64,000 nt of DNA from Corallium rubrum. Its lineage: Eukaryota; Cnidaria; Anthozoa; Scleralcyonacea; Coralliidae. Below the pieces are notes generated by a model. It made no database searches. It saw nothing but the letters and a program-made list of their open reading frames with translations, and was not told where the DNA came from. The stretch spans positions 29,383,567 to 29,447,566 of the forward strand of contig OZ035997.1 of assembly GCA_964035015.1 (NCBI GenBank), written 5' to 3'. The translations under genes were made by a program, and so were the position numbers. Positions 21,045-33,448 of the stretch are shown piece after piece. Numbering within the stretch: position 1 is the first letter of the stretch; every line of letters starts with the position of its first letter.

Positions 21045-21620
21045 CTACACCCATAAGATCTGTGGGTCCTGGAGGCTGATTGGCGGTTGCTGGTACTGGT
21101 ATGCCATCTTTGCAGTCCTATCGAAACATTGTGATATCAAGTTCAGGTAGACCCAGCTTGTCAGCTGATTTGGTGACGATTGTCTGCAAATGACCACGCA
21201 AAATGTGTAGGAAAAGATTCTGTTCAGTTGGTGGTAGTGACATAATCGTGAGCAGCTTTTCAGACTTACTTGTGTACATACGATACCTCGCCTCACTCAT
21301 TGTGGTCCCATGCTGATGTCCATAGAGGGCGTAAACGAAGGCTTGTCCTGCTTCCATGAGCTGTGCATAGCTAGCATCAAGCTGAACAAAGGGAAACCTT
21401 CAGCCTTTAGGGTCTTTAGGACTGACACTTTCCCCTTGCAAAATAGGTATGAAGTGATATCTGAGCCAGTCAGAGATAGTGCATTCCTAGGATCTGCAGG
21501 GATTTGGGACCGAGCTGGGCACAGGTGGCATTGATGTCCCAAACTGTTCCATTCCACCGCTGCATCTGCACTATGCCCTGGATTAATTCTTCGTGCTGAC
21601 AGTGCGACCATTTCCACCTG
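21045..21620 (-). pseudogene. Left-arm copy of transposon-associated CXC protein, C-terminal fragment
   Basis: The minus-strand frames contain LSLTGSDITSYLFCKGKVSV, then EAGQAFVYALYGHQHGTTMSEARYR and LPPTEQNLFLHILRGHLQTI in shifted frames. This order (GSDTTS-x-FxGKGK, then LYG...LRY, then LPPT...LHxxRxxxQ) belongs to a protein family repeated hundreds of times in invertebrate genomes and thought to be transposon-encoded. The frames are broken, so the copy is dead. It is the inverted partner of 22024-22820. Confidence 0.65.
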
Positions 21621-21679
21621 ATGTCACCATCGTTGATGTAAGCCAACTATTCTACCGCATCATTTGGCCGTGCAGAGGA

Positions 21680-22820
21680 GATGCGTCGATAATAGTCGAG
21701 TCTATCAAGACCAGATTGTCTCTTCCGGGTTCCGGGCAAGAAAGTCTCAGTCTTCGACAAATACTATGACATTTCTGCAAAGGACCATCAACGCATGCAA
21801 CGTGTTGGCCTCGGCTCCATCAATTACGACCTCGCTATCAACCCACCACTGCCCAGACGAGACGCCATCATGAGAAATAAGCACAAGAAGCTGCAACTGT
21901 CAAAAGTACTAAGTACCTACAACTTTGGTGAAGACGTCATGGTTGATGAAGCAGACATAACGATGATCTCATACCTCCTCATGGCTGCCGAATCCGACAC
22001 GTAAGTGATCCGCATCCTCTCTGATGACACCCATGTGTTCGTGCAATCGCGCTACTCGTGTACTGAGTGTACCGACACAAAATCCAGGGCATAGTGCAGA
22101 TGCAGCGGTGAGATGGAACAGTTTGGGACATCAACGCCACCTGTGCCCAGCTCGGTCCCAAATGCCTGAAGATCCTATGAATGCATTATATCTGACTGGC
22201 TCAGATAACACTTCATACCTGTTTGGCAAGGGGAAAGTGTCAGCCCTAAAGACTCTAAAGGCTGGAGACTTCCCTGGTTTGGATTCGGCATTTCCGCATT
22301 GGGTGAGCTTGATGCTGGCCATGCACAGCTCATGGAAGCAGGACAAGCCTTCTTTAGCACTCTCTATGGTCATCAGCATGGGACCACAATAAGTGAGGCA
22401 ATGTATCGTATGTACACAAGTAAGTCTGAAAAGCTGCTCACGATCATGTCGCTACCACCAACTGAACAGAATCTTTTCCTACACATCTTGCGTGGTCATT
22501 TGCAGACAATCGTCACCAAATCAGCTGACAAGCAGGGTCTACCTGAACTTGACATCACAATGTTTCGATAGGACTGCAAAGATGGCATACCAGTACCAGC
22601 AACCGCCAATCAGCCTTCAGGACCCACAGATCTTATGGGTGTAGTCTGGTGCGGCTGCAAGGCGGAGGGGAAGGCATCCGTTACTGGAAGTTGCAGCTAT
22701 CATCACGGCAAGATATCATGCACTGTGTACTGTGCTTGTGCTTGCAGTGACGAATGCTTTAACCCATTCAAGAGAGACAACGAAGATGAGGTGGAAGCCG
22801 GGAGAGAAGAAGGATAGGTG
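21680..22820 (+). pseudogene. Transposon-associated protein with PIN-like and tesmin/CXC-like parts, broken
   Basis: Plus-strand frames in order show a VFDKYYDISAKDHQRM-like segment (from about 21750), then VDEADITMISYLLMAA and VIRILSDDTHVFVQ around 21940-22050. These match the (H/V)EEADTR and DTDVFVL motifs of the family, which look like a PIN/FEN-type nuclease core. LTGSDNTSYLFGKGKVSALK follows near 22190, then LPPTEQNLFLHILRGHLQ near 22450. Last comes a cysteine-rich end at 22635-22760 (WCGCK...CSYH...CTVYCACACSDEC), resembling a CXC/tesmin domain. Several frame changes and a stop show it is not intact. The nuclease assignment is my inference from motif spacing. Confidence 0.6.
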
Positions 22821-23955
22821 GAAGAAGTATATGTAGAAGAAGATGAAGAAGTTGAACATCGGGCATTAGACCCTAAGAATGGGTGTAGTTAATGACGTGC
22901 ACTGATATATTTTTGTTTTAGTCATTTTTTTCTCATTTTATTAATATGTTGTATACGTACTGATGTCATGAGAAATAATAGTATATCAACGTTGGTTAAT
23001 TATTGAAAATTTGAGTTTCAGTGATCAATTGACCGATTCACTTTGACCCCTAAATTGTGACCTTGGGCGACAATTATTTTTAAATAATTGGCGATCGTTT
23101 TGTCATCAAAATAGTATTATTCTAGGCGGAAATATGGCATTTTCCATATTTTTGGGTTCAAGTTACTTCCACCTTGACCTTTAGAACATGACCTTAACTC
23201 TCACTCGCTGAAAAGCTTGTTAATCACTCCACAACCATCGACAACCGTAAGATAGACACTAAGATAATTAAAATAGATTTGTTAGTTCTTGGGCTAAGCC
23301 ATTTATACTATTTTGGACGAAAATGACCTTGACCTTTGACCCCAAATTCAACCTCAAATTACAAAATTTACATCAGAAATCGATTTCTCATATCAAAATT
23401 ATACGAAAAAGAGGTATCAATTGATTATAAGCTGATTAGTTAAAACATTTTATTATATAAAATAGTGTTTTATTGATTTTGCCGCCACTGATAAAAGTGA
23501 TAATCTCACATGTGTGATTATTTATGATACTGTAATCGCACATGTGACGATTATCGCTGAATCAGCATTATAGTATAACGCAATTTTTGCAAGGCAATAG
23601 GACAATTTTTTTATATAATAGACAGAACAATACATGGAAATATGAAATTTATTTCTCGTGTTGAACGGGATATCTCACTGGTCAACACTCGAAATAAATT
23701 TCATATTTCCGCGCATCCATGTATTATTCTCTATATATTTTACCTTTTCTACGGCGGCCATCTTGGAATAGTGCAAGTCAGCCATTTTGGATTTATGCAA
23801 ACTACAGAGTTCCCCAAAGTTGCCGCTCCGGCAAGCAAGCTAATATAGTTCTATAGACCGATGTAAGTATAAAACCACAAAAAAACAATACACTTCTCAC
23901 AACAATTAGGTCTTCAATCTGGCAACTGGACTACAGCGGGGTAAACATCGGACAA

Positions 23956-24250
23956 TCATAGCAAGAAACTAGTGAGTCAAGCATAGGATAAAGGATTGCA
24001 TTCATGCTCCTATAAATGTTTTGGGGTTTTTTGCCTAGCTTGAACAGGGGAGCACTGCTTATGACCTTTATCAAAATGAGTTTTTTTGTTTTATTAATGA
24101 AAAGTATTAAAGTATTCCTTTCAAAAACACAAAAATACTATTTAAGCATACACCGACTTTATGTTATATACATTAAATATCTCTGTTATTGTCGAGGTTA
24201 TTGTTATAAACAAGCACAAGTTAAATTAAATTAAATTATCCCTTTTACCT
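23956..24250. other. Unassigned AT-rich sequence
   Basis: Nothing was recognised between the foldback element and the LINE tail. Confidence 0.4.
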
Positions 24251-24780
24251 TTGGAGTACAGAAGAGAATTAAAAGACCTTAAATTTCTCTTTAAATTTAG
24301 ACTAGGTTTGGTTGAACTAGCTCATCCTTCACTACAACAGCACTCTAATGTTCAAAATCGCATCTTAACTCGTACTTTCTCTTCTTTTGACTATAAGCTA
24401 CTGCATAATAGTAAAAATTACCTTAAAAATTCGTATTATTATCGGGTTGCCGCTAACTTGGAACTCCTTACTTGTAAATGTCAAACGTTCTCCTAGTCTA
24501 AAATCGTTTAAGAAAGTTCTTTCAAGTTATTATTTCCAGAGACTTCAATCTTATAGTCTCCCTGGTAAATGATTTAATTTTCCAATTTGACAATTTATCA
24601 TTATTTTCTTTATTATTTATTGTAATAATGTAATAACAAATTTTGTTGTAGTTAATTTATTGTAATATGACTTGGGGGTTTGACATCAATTGGGGCTATT
24701 GTTCTGTTTCATATTCCCGTTGTTACTATTATACATTTGTAAGTAATGGTAGACAACCAATTTAATAAATTCAAATCAAA
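24251..24780 (+). mobile_element. LINE 3' fragment
   Basis: A short plus-strand frame, shifted once near 24450, ends with the typical C-terminal region of a non-LTR reverse transcriptase: SYYYRV, then TWNSL, then RSPSLKSFKKVL. Its 3' untranslated sequence runs to an AT-rich tail with AATAAATTCAAATC near 24760. The rest of the element is missing, as usual for 5'-truncated LINEs. Confidence 0.7.
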
Positions 24781-24785
24781 ATTCA

Positions 24786-24825
24786 AAGTGGCGCAGTGGG
24801 TTAGGCGTCAGACTGTAAAGCCTGG
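24786..24825 (+). pseudogene. Possible tRNA-derived SINE start
   Basis: The word GTGGCGCAGTGGGTTAGGCG resembles the 5' half of a tRNA with an A box, and GACTGTAAA could be an anticodon region (GTA). The 3' half is absent and an inverted-repeat element seems to follow. Weak call. Confidence 0.3.
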
Positions 24826-26939
24826 TTTCCATATTGTTGTAATTCGGTCGGCGATTGACGATCGGCGATTGCTTGCGATATTTCACAAAAGTCGTGTTTC
24901 CATATAGTTGTAATTGTTGTAATTCAAATTGACGATACGCTCGAACTCAGGACTTCTCAGTTTTTAAAATGCTTAAATGAGTTAAATATGGTATTCAAAA
25001 ACAAATTGGAAGACTAAAAGTTTGTTTGTAATCACTCTTACAGGATATATAATATAGTATGCAGTATTTACAAGTGCAGTAATTTTGCCGCTTTGAGTCT
25101 CATGTTTCGTGAACGTTTACTTGCGAACGTTGAGTTCGGACTTTGGCGGTCAAGTCTTCCACTTAATTAGTCATTTCGTAGACTTCTTTAACAAATCGAG
25201 ATATTTTTGAAAGCATTTGGCCGGTTTTTGTAATGAATTTGGTCTTTTAGGTTGTAGAACCCTAGCGAAAAGTCGCCGACTGTCGGCGATTGATGTTCCA
25301 TTAACTGTTGTTGCATAGTCTGTAGACGTAAACACCATATATATCAGCGTACCGTATTAATACAAAATGACCACCCAAAGTGCTTTTGAAAGCACCGTTG
25401 TTAGTTCGGTACTTGCACAAGATTCACCGTGCACGTGACACAGCACATAATTATGTGCTGCGTCACGGTGAATCTTGTTGCTCCGCAAATAATTCGCGCA
25501 CGTGCGACGGATTTATTTCACGGCTTGACTTTACTATATGATATACTTTACTCATATATACTGCAATATAGTGTCGAATTGTCATGCATCATTGACGACT
25601 AATTCGGAGACTGATGAGTTTTGATATTAAGGTGTTTGCGTTTCAATTGGGCGTACCTAAATTTCCTTACCTCCTTAGCTACATGTTTGTTACTGAGCTT
25701 CACCTTGATAAACAGTTATATACCCAAATGTGCAAGTGGCTATAATCTACATGCATGATATGGAACAATAAATTTTCGAATGTTGGAATTGTCATATCGA
25801 TTTTCGTTAGTAATAATATTGTAACTTATTGTAAATTATTATATACTGTCGGTAATCTTGGCATTGCTATGAAATAGATTAAATTGCAACTAGCTGGTAG
25901 CCTTTAGGCAGTAAGACAAAATTTGCACCATGTTGTCTAGATCTAATCTTTCAGGTTCTCACACTGCGTTTATTTATTTCTATATTTTGGCTAACTCGGT
26001 AGTAAAGTGCAGGAAAAGATGTGAAGATATGAGAAGTGTTGCTTTGCCCAAGTTCAAGCCGTTGTGACTTGTGAGTTTATAACTCATCCGGTACCCTGTA
26101 CTAAGAATTGAACGTACTAAAAAAGATGGCAACTTTTACATTTAACTGATACCATAAAATACTGACAAAATGTCGAAAAAACTTAGAAGACATATTATGG
26201 TTTTAAAGACAGTCAAGTCATTAGTGCAAGAACGGAGGTGTTACTAAAAACATATTACTACAATACTAGAAGTGATTCAAGCTTTGCGTAGTGCCACAGA
26301 TTAATGTACAAATATGCAGGCGCGATATTTTTTCAATATGTTGGGAATTGCGATTTGCGCAAATTGAACATCAGCCGTGACTGCAAAGATATTGTGATGA
26401 GGTATATCGTTTTTCTTTGACTAATTACATGTCATCCAAAGTACGACCAATGTGTACTGACTGTTTTAAACACAGTGACTTTAGTTAAACGAATCCGGCA
26501 ACCAAACAACAACTTACCTGTTTTCTTATGTTTTAAATAAGTATAAGTAAGGTAATTATTAAAAGGTTGTAAGAACTAGACTGAGCCACAAATTATAGTT
26601 CTTTAATAGTTCTTACGGTTTTCGTTAAATTTAGTGATCAGTATGAAACATTACCTATAGATATAATATACCTACCTCTACACATCAGATAAGCACACTT
26701 CTTCCTTTGGCCTTCCCAACGCTGAGATGTGTTTAACTAGCTATAGCTGATGGGTCATAGAGATTAATATACTTTAGTTTACATAATCTGTCACTTTGAA
26801 GCGACACACAGGTGTTCCACTTAACAAGGTCACGTATAAAAAATATTTAAATCAAAAATCTTATTTCATTACAGAAAAATTTTTTTTAAAGAAAACCTGT
26901 GAAAAGGAACTTTCCTGTAGAATCTATAACGTGGTTTAC
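24826..26939. other. Mostly unassigned; one perfect hairpin
   Basis: The GGTTTCCATATTGTTGTAATT words at 24829-24930 and GTCGCCGACTGTCGGCGATTG at 25271-25290 look like parts of a short inverted-repeat element. The hairpin at 25418-25477 is listed separately. No exon with matching splice sites was seen. Confidence 0.4.
25418..25477. repeat. Near-perfect 60-bp hairpin
   Basis: CAAGATTCACCGTG...CACGGTGAATCTTG with inner GCACATAATTATGTGC, centred on TAATTA. Only a few inner bases are unpaired. Confidence 0.9.
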
Positions 26940-27378
26940 ATGAATAGACGACTTTCAGGCTCATGCGCAGTAGCAACTTTACTTCAAATTTTCATCGGAG
27001 GTAAAAACAACTGTTTTAGCTGGAAAGATCATATTAAAAATAGTAAAAGTGCAAAGTTTAAAATAAATCAGACAAATAGTGCGAAAGCTACGCTCTTCGG
27101 CAGTTTTGCTCTCCACTAGGGATTTAATAGGGATTTTGGCTTGGCGTGCAACTCCCGCCCGCCAAGCCAAAATCCCTATTAAATCACTAATAAATCCCTG
27201 TTGGAATGGTCAACTTTCCGCTTGTGAAACTTTTTCCATTTGTTAAGCAATTCGTTTCAAACTCTGCACTTCTACTATTTTCAATATGCTCGTTCCAGCT
27301 AAAACAGTTGTTTTTATCTCCGACGAAAATTTGAATATTTGTTGCTACTGCGCATGATCGTGAAAGTCGTCTATATAA
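26940..27378. mobile_element. Foldback element with inner palindrome
   Basis: The left arm (GAATAGACGACTTTCAGGCT...) is mirrored at 27290-27378. At the centre, GATTTAATAGGGATTTTGGC and its reverse complement form a second tight palindrome (27120-27186). The frames across it are by-products. Confidence 0.8.
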
Positions 27379-29425
27379 AGAAAATGATCAAAAGACAAGT
27401 TGAATTGAAGAGTTTATTATAGTTCTATTTATACAAGGCCCATGGCTATATGCTGACCTTTACCAATAATGTCAAGCTCCTTACTAGTCTATATAGCTGT
27501 CAGTAAAGTGTTCAGTTGTATAACATTCAGGTTAAAACAGCGATTATCTAACCTGACACGAGTCACATTTCTATCGTGTATTTGACATTTTTGTTAGGTC
27601 TTACAAAAAAGTGACTTTAATAAATATTTCTTCAAACTGTTGTATTAAATAGAACGCACCGGCAGGCGTATATGATAAACCCCAGAGATTTCCCTCCATT
27701 AGCGTTATCTAAATCTCAAATCTTTGGTCGCATTATCGAGAGATAACTTTGCAAGTTGTATCCTAGCCGCGGAGTATCATGCATGGAAAAACCTTCAGGA
27801 CACATGCAATTTCATGCAGTCAACCACAATCAAGCTCAATTCCCGTATAAACATGCATCTCCGAATACTAAACACGATTAATTCAACCCAAACTACAAGC
27901 GTATTTATAACTATCACAACAATGCTTTTTTTTAAGACATTTTGTATTTTATTACCCATAGGCTATGTGACGTCGATTTTGGAGTTTATGTAGAAGGTCA
28001 ACCCACAATCAGGTGTGCATATGACACTGCTAAAGCTGTATGGTAAGACCCTCTCATTGTATGACGCGAGCAACATGTACATGCAATATTTGACACAAAT
28101 GAATATGATACTGGATACCCCATGTAGGCTTGCAATGGACGTATTTATATTACTAAGTAGATTGTTGGCACTTTGAGTTTTAAGCCCTTTTCAACAAAAC
28201 ATGTTTTTCTTATTCTCATAATATACGTATTATTGAATTACATTTTTACACTTGACTGTAAATTATTATTTTAGACACGATGTAGTTTCTTATATATAGG
28301 TTTAACATTTAATTATTCCACTGACGTTTAAGGATCTCTGGTTTGATGGTTTATCTCTCTACCAGCTTAAGTGGTTTCTTTTTACCTTATCTTCCTTTTT
28401 TGCTGTGGACGGCATTTTAGCTTTCGTATAAGCAATTAACTTTTGTTTGCATTCGCTTTCGTTGAAACCACATGCAGGTGAGATAAAATTCTTCAATAAT
28501 TTATTTTTAGCCTGCAAGCCATTGATATATATATATAGCCTCCTCCGCGTACAACTCTCTTCTCCTCAATACAAATGCTGCAAAGCAGAGCAATACCACC
28601 TCCACCCACACCCACCCTCGCCCTCACGTGTCACATAAATCCCATGCACATAACCCCGGTACCTGGTAGAAGCTACTATACTTGGTCAGTCATAGAAGCT
28701 AACGAGCCATGTAATTTTCGACTCTCAGTTCCAACATAGACTGGTGCAAAATGGTTGAAATTAAACCTAGTTAAAAATTGTGATGCCATAAACAGGACCC
28801 ACCGAGGGGAATTTTGGAGCCCTGATAAAAAAATATAGATTTGTCGTCTTCAGTTAGTATCAAGTACATGCAGACCGCACAGTATGACAACAAGTACAAA
28901 CTCACAACTATTCTATACTATATACTATATCAGTATAAACCAACTAGTCAGGACTATGTATAGGTTAGTTACCGAACCCGAGGTAACTACGTCAATTATG
29001 AGACTGAGATACTGAGTTCGTTATCACAGAGGTTGTCTAACTGAAAAACACTTCAGTCGCGATGATAAATCCTTTATCACATTCGTGACCATTGATTAAC
29101 CCAGTTTCCCAACCACGCATAAATCAAGTCAACTGCATGCCCCAGGCTAATATACTGTATATTAGTCCGGTGCGTCGTTGGGACTTAAGTAGGTCGTAGG
29201 AGCTTAACCAACTGCTAGGACGACGACGGCAATCCATAGTTCAGTATCTAGCAGAAACCACAAATCATTTACGTAGTATTAAATAGTTAAAGTATGTTTT
29301 TCGACATTCAAAAGCTTTAAAGCTCTAGACTAAATGGATTTTTCGCACAGTTTGACGTCAAACTGAACTACTGGTTTCGCCGTTTCACGAGTTAACGTTG
29401 TCCTGAAGACGTGAAAATGATTTGA
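27379..29425. other. Unassigned AT-rich sequence
   Basis: I see no exon, repeat end or RNA gene that I can support across this 2 kb, apart from short TA runs near 28530 and 28920. An 89-codon plus frame at 27724-27993 has no recognised features. Confidence 0.4.
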
Positions 29426-29621
29426 ATAGATCTTATTCAAAAATAGCCGCCGAATTAGAATTCTTTTATGTGCATATAAATTAGCCCTAGCCTTATGACC
29501 TTGTTTTAAAGTAAAAATTCTTTTGAATTTCACACATGAAAACGAGTCATATAAGGGCTAATTTATATGTAAATAAAAGAATTTTAATTCGGCGCGCGGC
29601 CATTTTTGAATAAGGTCTATA
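29426..29621. mobile_element. Foldback short element, family 'AATAGACCTTATTC', second copy
   Basis: Ends TAGATCTTATTCAAAAATAG and TTTTTGAATAAGGTCTA frame a palindrome containing AAATTAGCCCT, as in the copy at 11993-12178. Confidence 0.85.
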
Positions 29622-29760
29622 ACGTTGTATGTAAAACGGGGACGGCATTACGATTACTCTTGGGACAGAAAATTATTCATTTTCTTTGTCAGTGTGAAGA
29701 AAATTATATTGTATTAAGGACGTTGTCTTTGACGTTCGCGTTGTATTTGCTTAAGCTCCC

Positions 29761-29915
29761 TAAAGCCGGTTTTCCACTAAGCGACTTTTTTCCCGCGAAG
29801 CGACTTTTTCTTTTGTCTCATGCGCTCTGAGCTGGAACTAATCAGAAATCTATTGAATTCGAACAAAAGAAAGTCGCTTCGCGCGAAAAAAATCGCCTAG
29901 TGGAAAACCGTCTTA
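29761..29915. mobile_element. Short inverted-repeat element, family TTAAGCTGGNTTTCC
   Basis: Inverted ends TAAAGCCGGTTTTCCACTAA and TAGTGGAAAACCGTCTTA enclose AAGCGACTTTTTTC and GTCGCTTCGCGCGAAAA. It is the same family as 39887-40042 and, more distantly, 14222-14382 and 62074-62257. Confidence 0.8.
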
Positions 29916-32714
29916 AGATCTACGACGGCCTTAAAAACGTTAAAAAGCAATGCATTTAAAAGATACATGGTAAATTAACTTCCGTAGTTCACTTTTAAGC
30001 TTGTTTAATGACTTTCAAGACGCTCCAGTTCTTGCAGCTAAAACGGCCGGCTGTAGTGACTGAGCTGAAGTCAATGTTAAGAAACAGCTCTCACTTCTCT
30101 GCGTGTTCGCGTTTTGCAGTGAAAACGCGAAAATGCTGAGTGGCGTTGTTTACAGAACGAGGACGGTATTGATATATACTCTTGGGATTACAAATTAGTC
30201 ATTCACTTTGTTTTCAATAACAATTCTTTTGTTTTTAAGGCGCGTCATCGAGTAGGCCCGTTTCAAACGTCGCTCTTCTCATGCGCCAAACCTAATACAA
30301 ATAGATTCGACGTTGGAGTGGCTCTGTAGCGGCGTCGATTCAAACGGCAAACTTAATTCGTCGAACCTAATTCCTCAAACTATTAAAAACCAGCAAAAAC
30401 CTTGCACATGATCAATATCATAATTCATGCATTAGGTTCAGCACATGAGAAGTTCGACGTTTGAATCAGAGTCGCTCCAACGTTCGCATAACGACCGGCC
30501 TTGCCGTTCCAAATACAATCTGCCGCTCCTAATACAATCTGCCGTTCTTAGTTGATTCGTTTCAAACGTCGCTCTTCTGCCGCACTTAATGCTTGTTTTA
30601 GATTGGGCGCATGAAAACAGCGACGTTTGAAACTTAAGACAAACAAGACACCTGGGTCAGGTGTTCACTCGGGCTACTGGAAATTGCAGGTCTCTATAAC
30701 GCACGAGCAAAGAGGTGGGAGTGGGCCGAGGAAAAGGTCAGATCGAACGCTGAATGTGGTGCAGGACTATCCATTCCTGAATTGTCAATTTAAAGTGTCA
30801 GGATGATATATGTCCTGATGCCTAGGGGACTTCTCTGTCCCACATGTGGGATGTTAAACTAAAAGCATATAACAAAAAAAACCAGTAGGGGTATTGTGGT
30901 CAGGGTCTGAGAGGTGGAACTTTCTCCCTGGGGGGTTGTGGTTAGATTTAGGGTTACTGGTGGTTGTCGTTAGGTTTAGGGTCATGGTTAGAGGTGGAGG
31001 TCAGGGTTGGGTTTCATTTTCTTTAATATTCAGGATTATCTGGAATTCTAGACCACTTCATGATTCAGGAATGGATAATCATGTAAACAAATACAATAGA
31101 TATAAGTTATTAAGGTCAGTAGCAGTAAGGTTTAGAAGAGAGTATGTTACAGCTCAGGATGAAGAACATTTTAAACATTGATTTCAAAAAAAAAGTTATT
31201 GACGTTGTAAGCATTGACAATAATTACAGCATTAATTAGTGACTAGAAAGTTGTTGAAATTGTTTTTGCTGAGCTATTTGTATGTGTAGACCATCAGTCC
31301 AAACTTTTAGGCTGACAACCCACTGCACAACTTCAAGCATTGTGCCATGATTGATTTCATGATAAATTTAATACATTATTTGTTGTACATAAGTAACCAT
31401 TTAATATAATTACATGAACTTGTGAAAGTAGCGAACAAAAAATACTTCTGCATTTGGGGATTTCATGTCTACTATTTAATAACATTGTGTAACAGACAAC
31501 TGGGTTAACTTGACTAATGTTTGTCGGCAAATGCTGAAAGACTATAAGTCGTTCAACTTCTGACAAAATCCTGTGAAAATGTTTTGTGCCCTGCTTTTGG
31601 GTTGTGACCATAGTTTGCAGACCATCAGTGTAGACAATGTTCAACGAAAGGGACAGCATGATTGTTCCACAGTACTGATATACAGTACATGCATGATAAC
31701 AATGCGACTTCACTAACATTCTGTGTACATGCTGACAGCTGTGACAGTAAATTTAACTTCCAGGTTTTTAGATTTATTTTCCAGAAATATATTAGAAACA
31801 TCAGATTTTACCAGCACTGATCATGACAGGTAGTAATTGTCCAAACCTGGCTCTGGGCCTGGATCTACAGATTATAAAAAAAAAATTAGCCAAAAAAGTA
31901 CTGTATGAGAAAATAGAGCCATGGTCCAAGATTTTCATGAGTATCAGCCAAAGTTGATGATGGTCGCAGATAAAAGAGATTGCCCGGCACTAATTCTACA
32001 TGTTAGGTATTTAAAAGGCAAGTAATGAAGACCCTGGGTACAGGTTTGTGGCAGTTACAGTAATTTAGCCTGGGGTATAAAAGGGGAATTTCAATCAATA
32101 TCAGGTGGATGAACTCTTTGAACATGTGTTTTAAACCTTGCTCAAATACTCTAGCATCACTATATCTATTATGCTCCATTATGATTAGCATAAAGACAGG
32201 TAAAATGAATTAGTAGATGATGGTAAACACAGGAGGCAGCTGACACTGAAGCATTAAAACTTGTACCAGTAGTCATCTAGACCTGGATATACTGGAAGCC
32301 ATGTATGTCTGGAAAACCAGGAATGGTCTTAAAATGAGGTGCCTGGGGCTCTTTCTCAATACAGTATATGCACAACCAAAATGGTTATGGGTTACGGTTT
32401 GCATTGTGCATGTTATGTATCAAGACAGTGCTGTGCCTTGGGTCCTTGATTCCTAGACTGGTGTCTTGTGTGGGAATCCATCTTTATATAGTTTTGTCAA
32501 AAGTTTTTTCTAGAACACAAAGAGTGGAACTATACTTTTGCTTCACTATGGGTCCAAGGCTCAAAATCCTGAGTCATTAGTACTGATTACATGAACAAAT
32601 CCATGAAGCTATACCAGTATAGTAACCACAATGTCAATTTTTAAGAGATTTGTTTTATTTGAGGCTACATGTATCCATGTCTATATGTGACAATGGGTTT
32701 TTCAAAATGTTTAA
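29916..32714. other. Unassigned, with remnants of short repeats
   Basis: From 30256 to 30637 the word CGTTTCAAACGTCGCTCTTCT recurs and is mirrored by GCGACGTTTGAAAC, probably a decayed inverted-repeat element. GTGTTCACTCGGGCTACTG at 30661 matches a sequence at 33956. A G-rich patch of TTAGGGTTA-like words lies at 30890-31010. No gene was supported in this 2.8 kb. Confidence 0.45.
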
Positions 32715-33308
32715 TGCACCTATCAATGTAAACCCCGCGGGGGGAGGGTGCGGGCAAGGGCGGGGATGGTTTTCACTGTCAAATCTCCACAGTCGCGCAT
32801 TTGACCATGAGTTGTTCCCCGTGGGTCGAGACATTTGACTTAGATGCACGGTGTTGATTGATTGCAAAAGGCCTGGAGTCGAGTGTTTGAAAACGGATCT
32901 CCTCCTCGTGGTCAGTTCGTAGTCTTCTAGCCTTCGTTTGTCCTTCAACAGCAGATTAACAAAGGTAAGCAAAATCGAAATATGTCTTTGCTTTCAACTA
33001 TGTATCTGGTCAAAAACATTCAGCCTTGGGAAAGGAATTTTTTTCAGTTGCTTATTCATGATTCAATTAAAGGTTATCATGCACAGGAATATTAAATATA
33101 TGTATGATGTGACTTGTGTCTTTCGTCATTTGACTTGGTGCAGTGTACAATCTCTTGTTTGAATCTGTCCCCAGGCGCATTCTTTTTGAAACATTTGATT
33201 AATATACAATTCTCCACCCTCGCGCATTTTACTTAAATTTTCAATTTTTTGTCAAATCCCACCCTTTGCCCGCACTCCCACCCCGCGGGGTTTACGTTGA
33301 TAGGTGCA
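32715..33308. mobile_element. Inverted-repeat element with 3-bp TAA target duplication
   Basis: Ends TGCACCTATCAATGTAAACC and GGTTTACGTTGATAGGTGCA are inverted repeats followed inward by CCGCGGGG. TAA flanks both sides (32712-32714, 33309-33311). It is 594 bp, non-coding, probably PIF/Harbinger-derived. Confidence 0.85.
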
Positions 33309-33448
33309 TAATTCATAACCGATTTCAAAACTGCTCAAACAAAATCGTTTAAACATGGTATAAAAACTTTGTTCTATAAACTAATTTAGACAACGGCTAT
33401 CTAAATAAGCTTACGTACTGTACCAATGAAATAACGAAACAGCTCACC

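Larger units (their letters stand above)
19925..23955. mobile_element. Giant foldback element, about 4 kb, with coding arms
   Basis: The left part (19925 to about 21640) and right part (about 22090 to 23955) are inverted, diverged copies of each other. CAGTTGCC, TTGTTGTGAGAAGTGTA, GCCGGAGCGGCAACTTTGGGGAAC and TAACTAATCAGCTTA-type words all recur in reverse complement. Each arm encodes the C-terminal part of the same protein. The left arm also holds a long (TTTG)n array, and the right arm has an extra palindrome at about 23460-23740. The unique centre (about 21650-22080) holds an earlier part of the protein, so the right half reads as the more complete copy. Confidence 0.8.

Noticed and set aside
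31357-31719. 120-codon minus-strand frame
   Set aside because: Its composition is not distinctive; no signal peptide, domain or supported splice sites.
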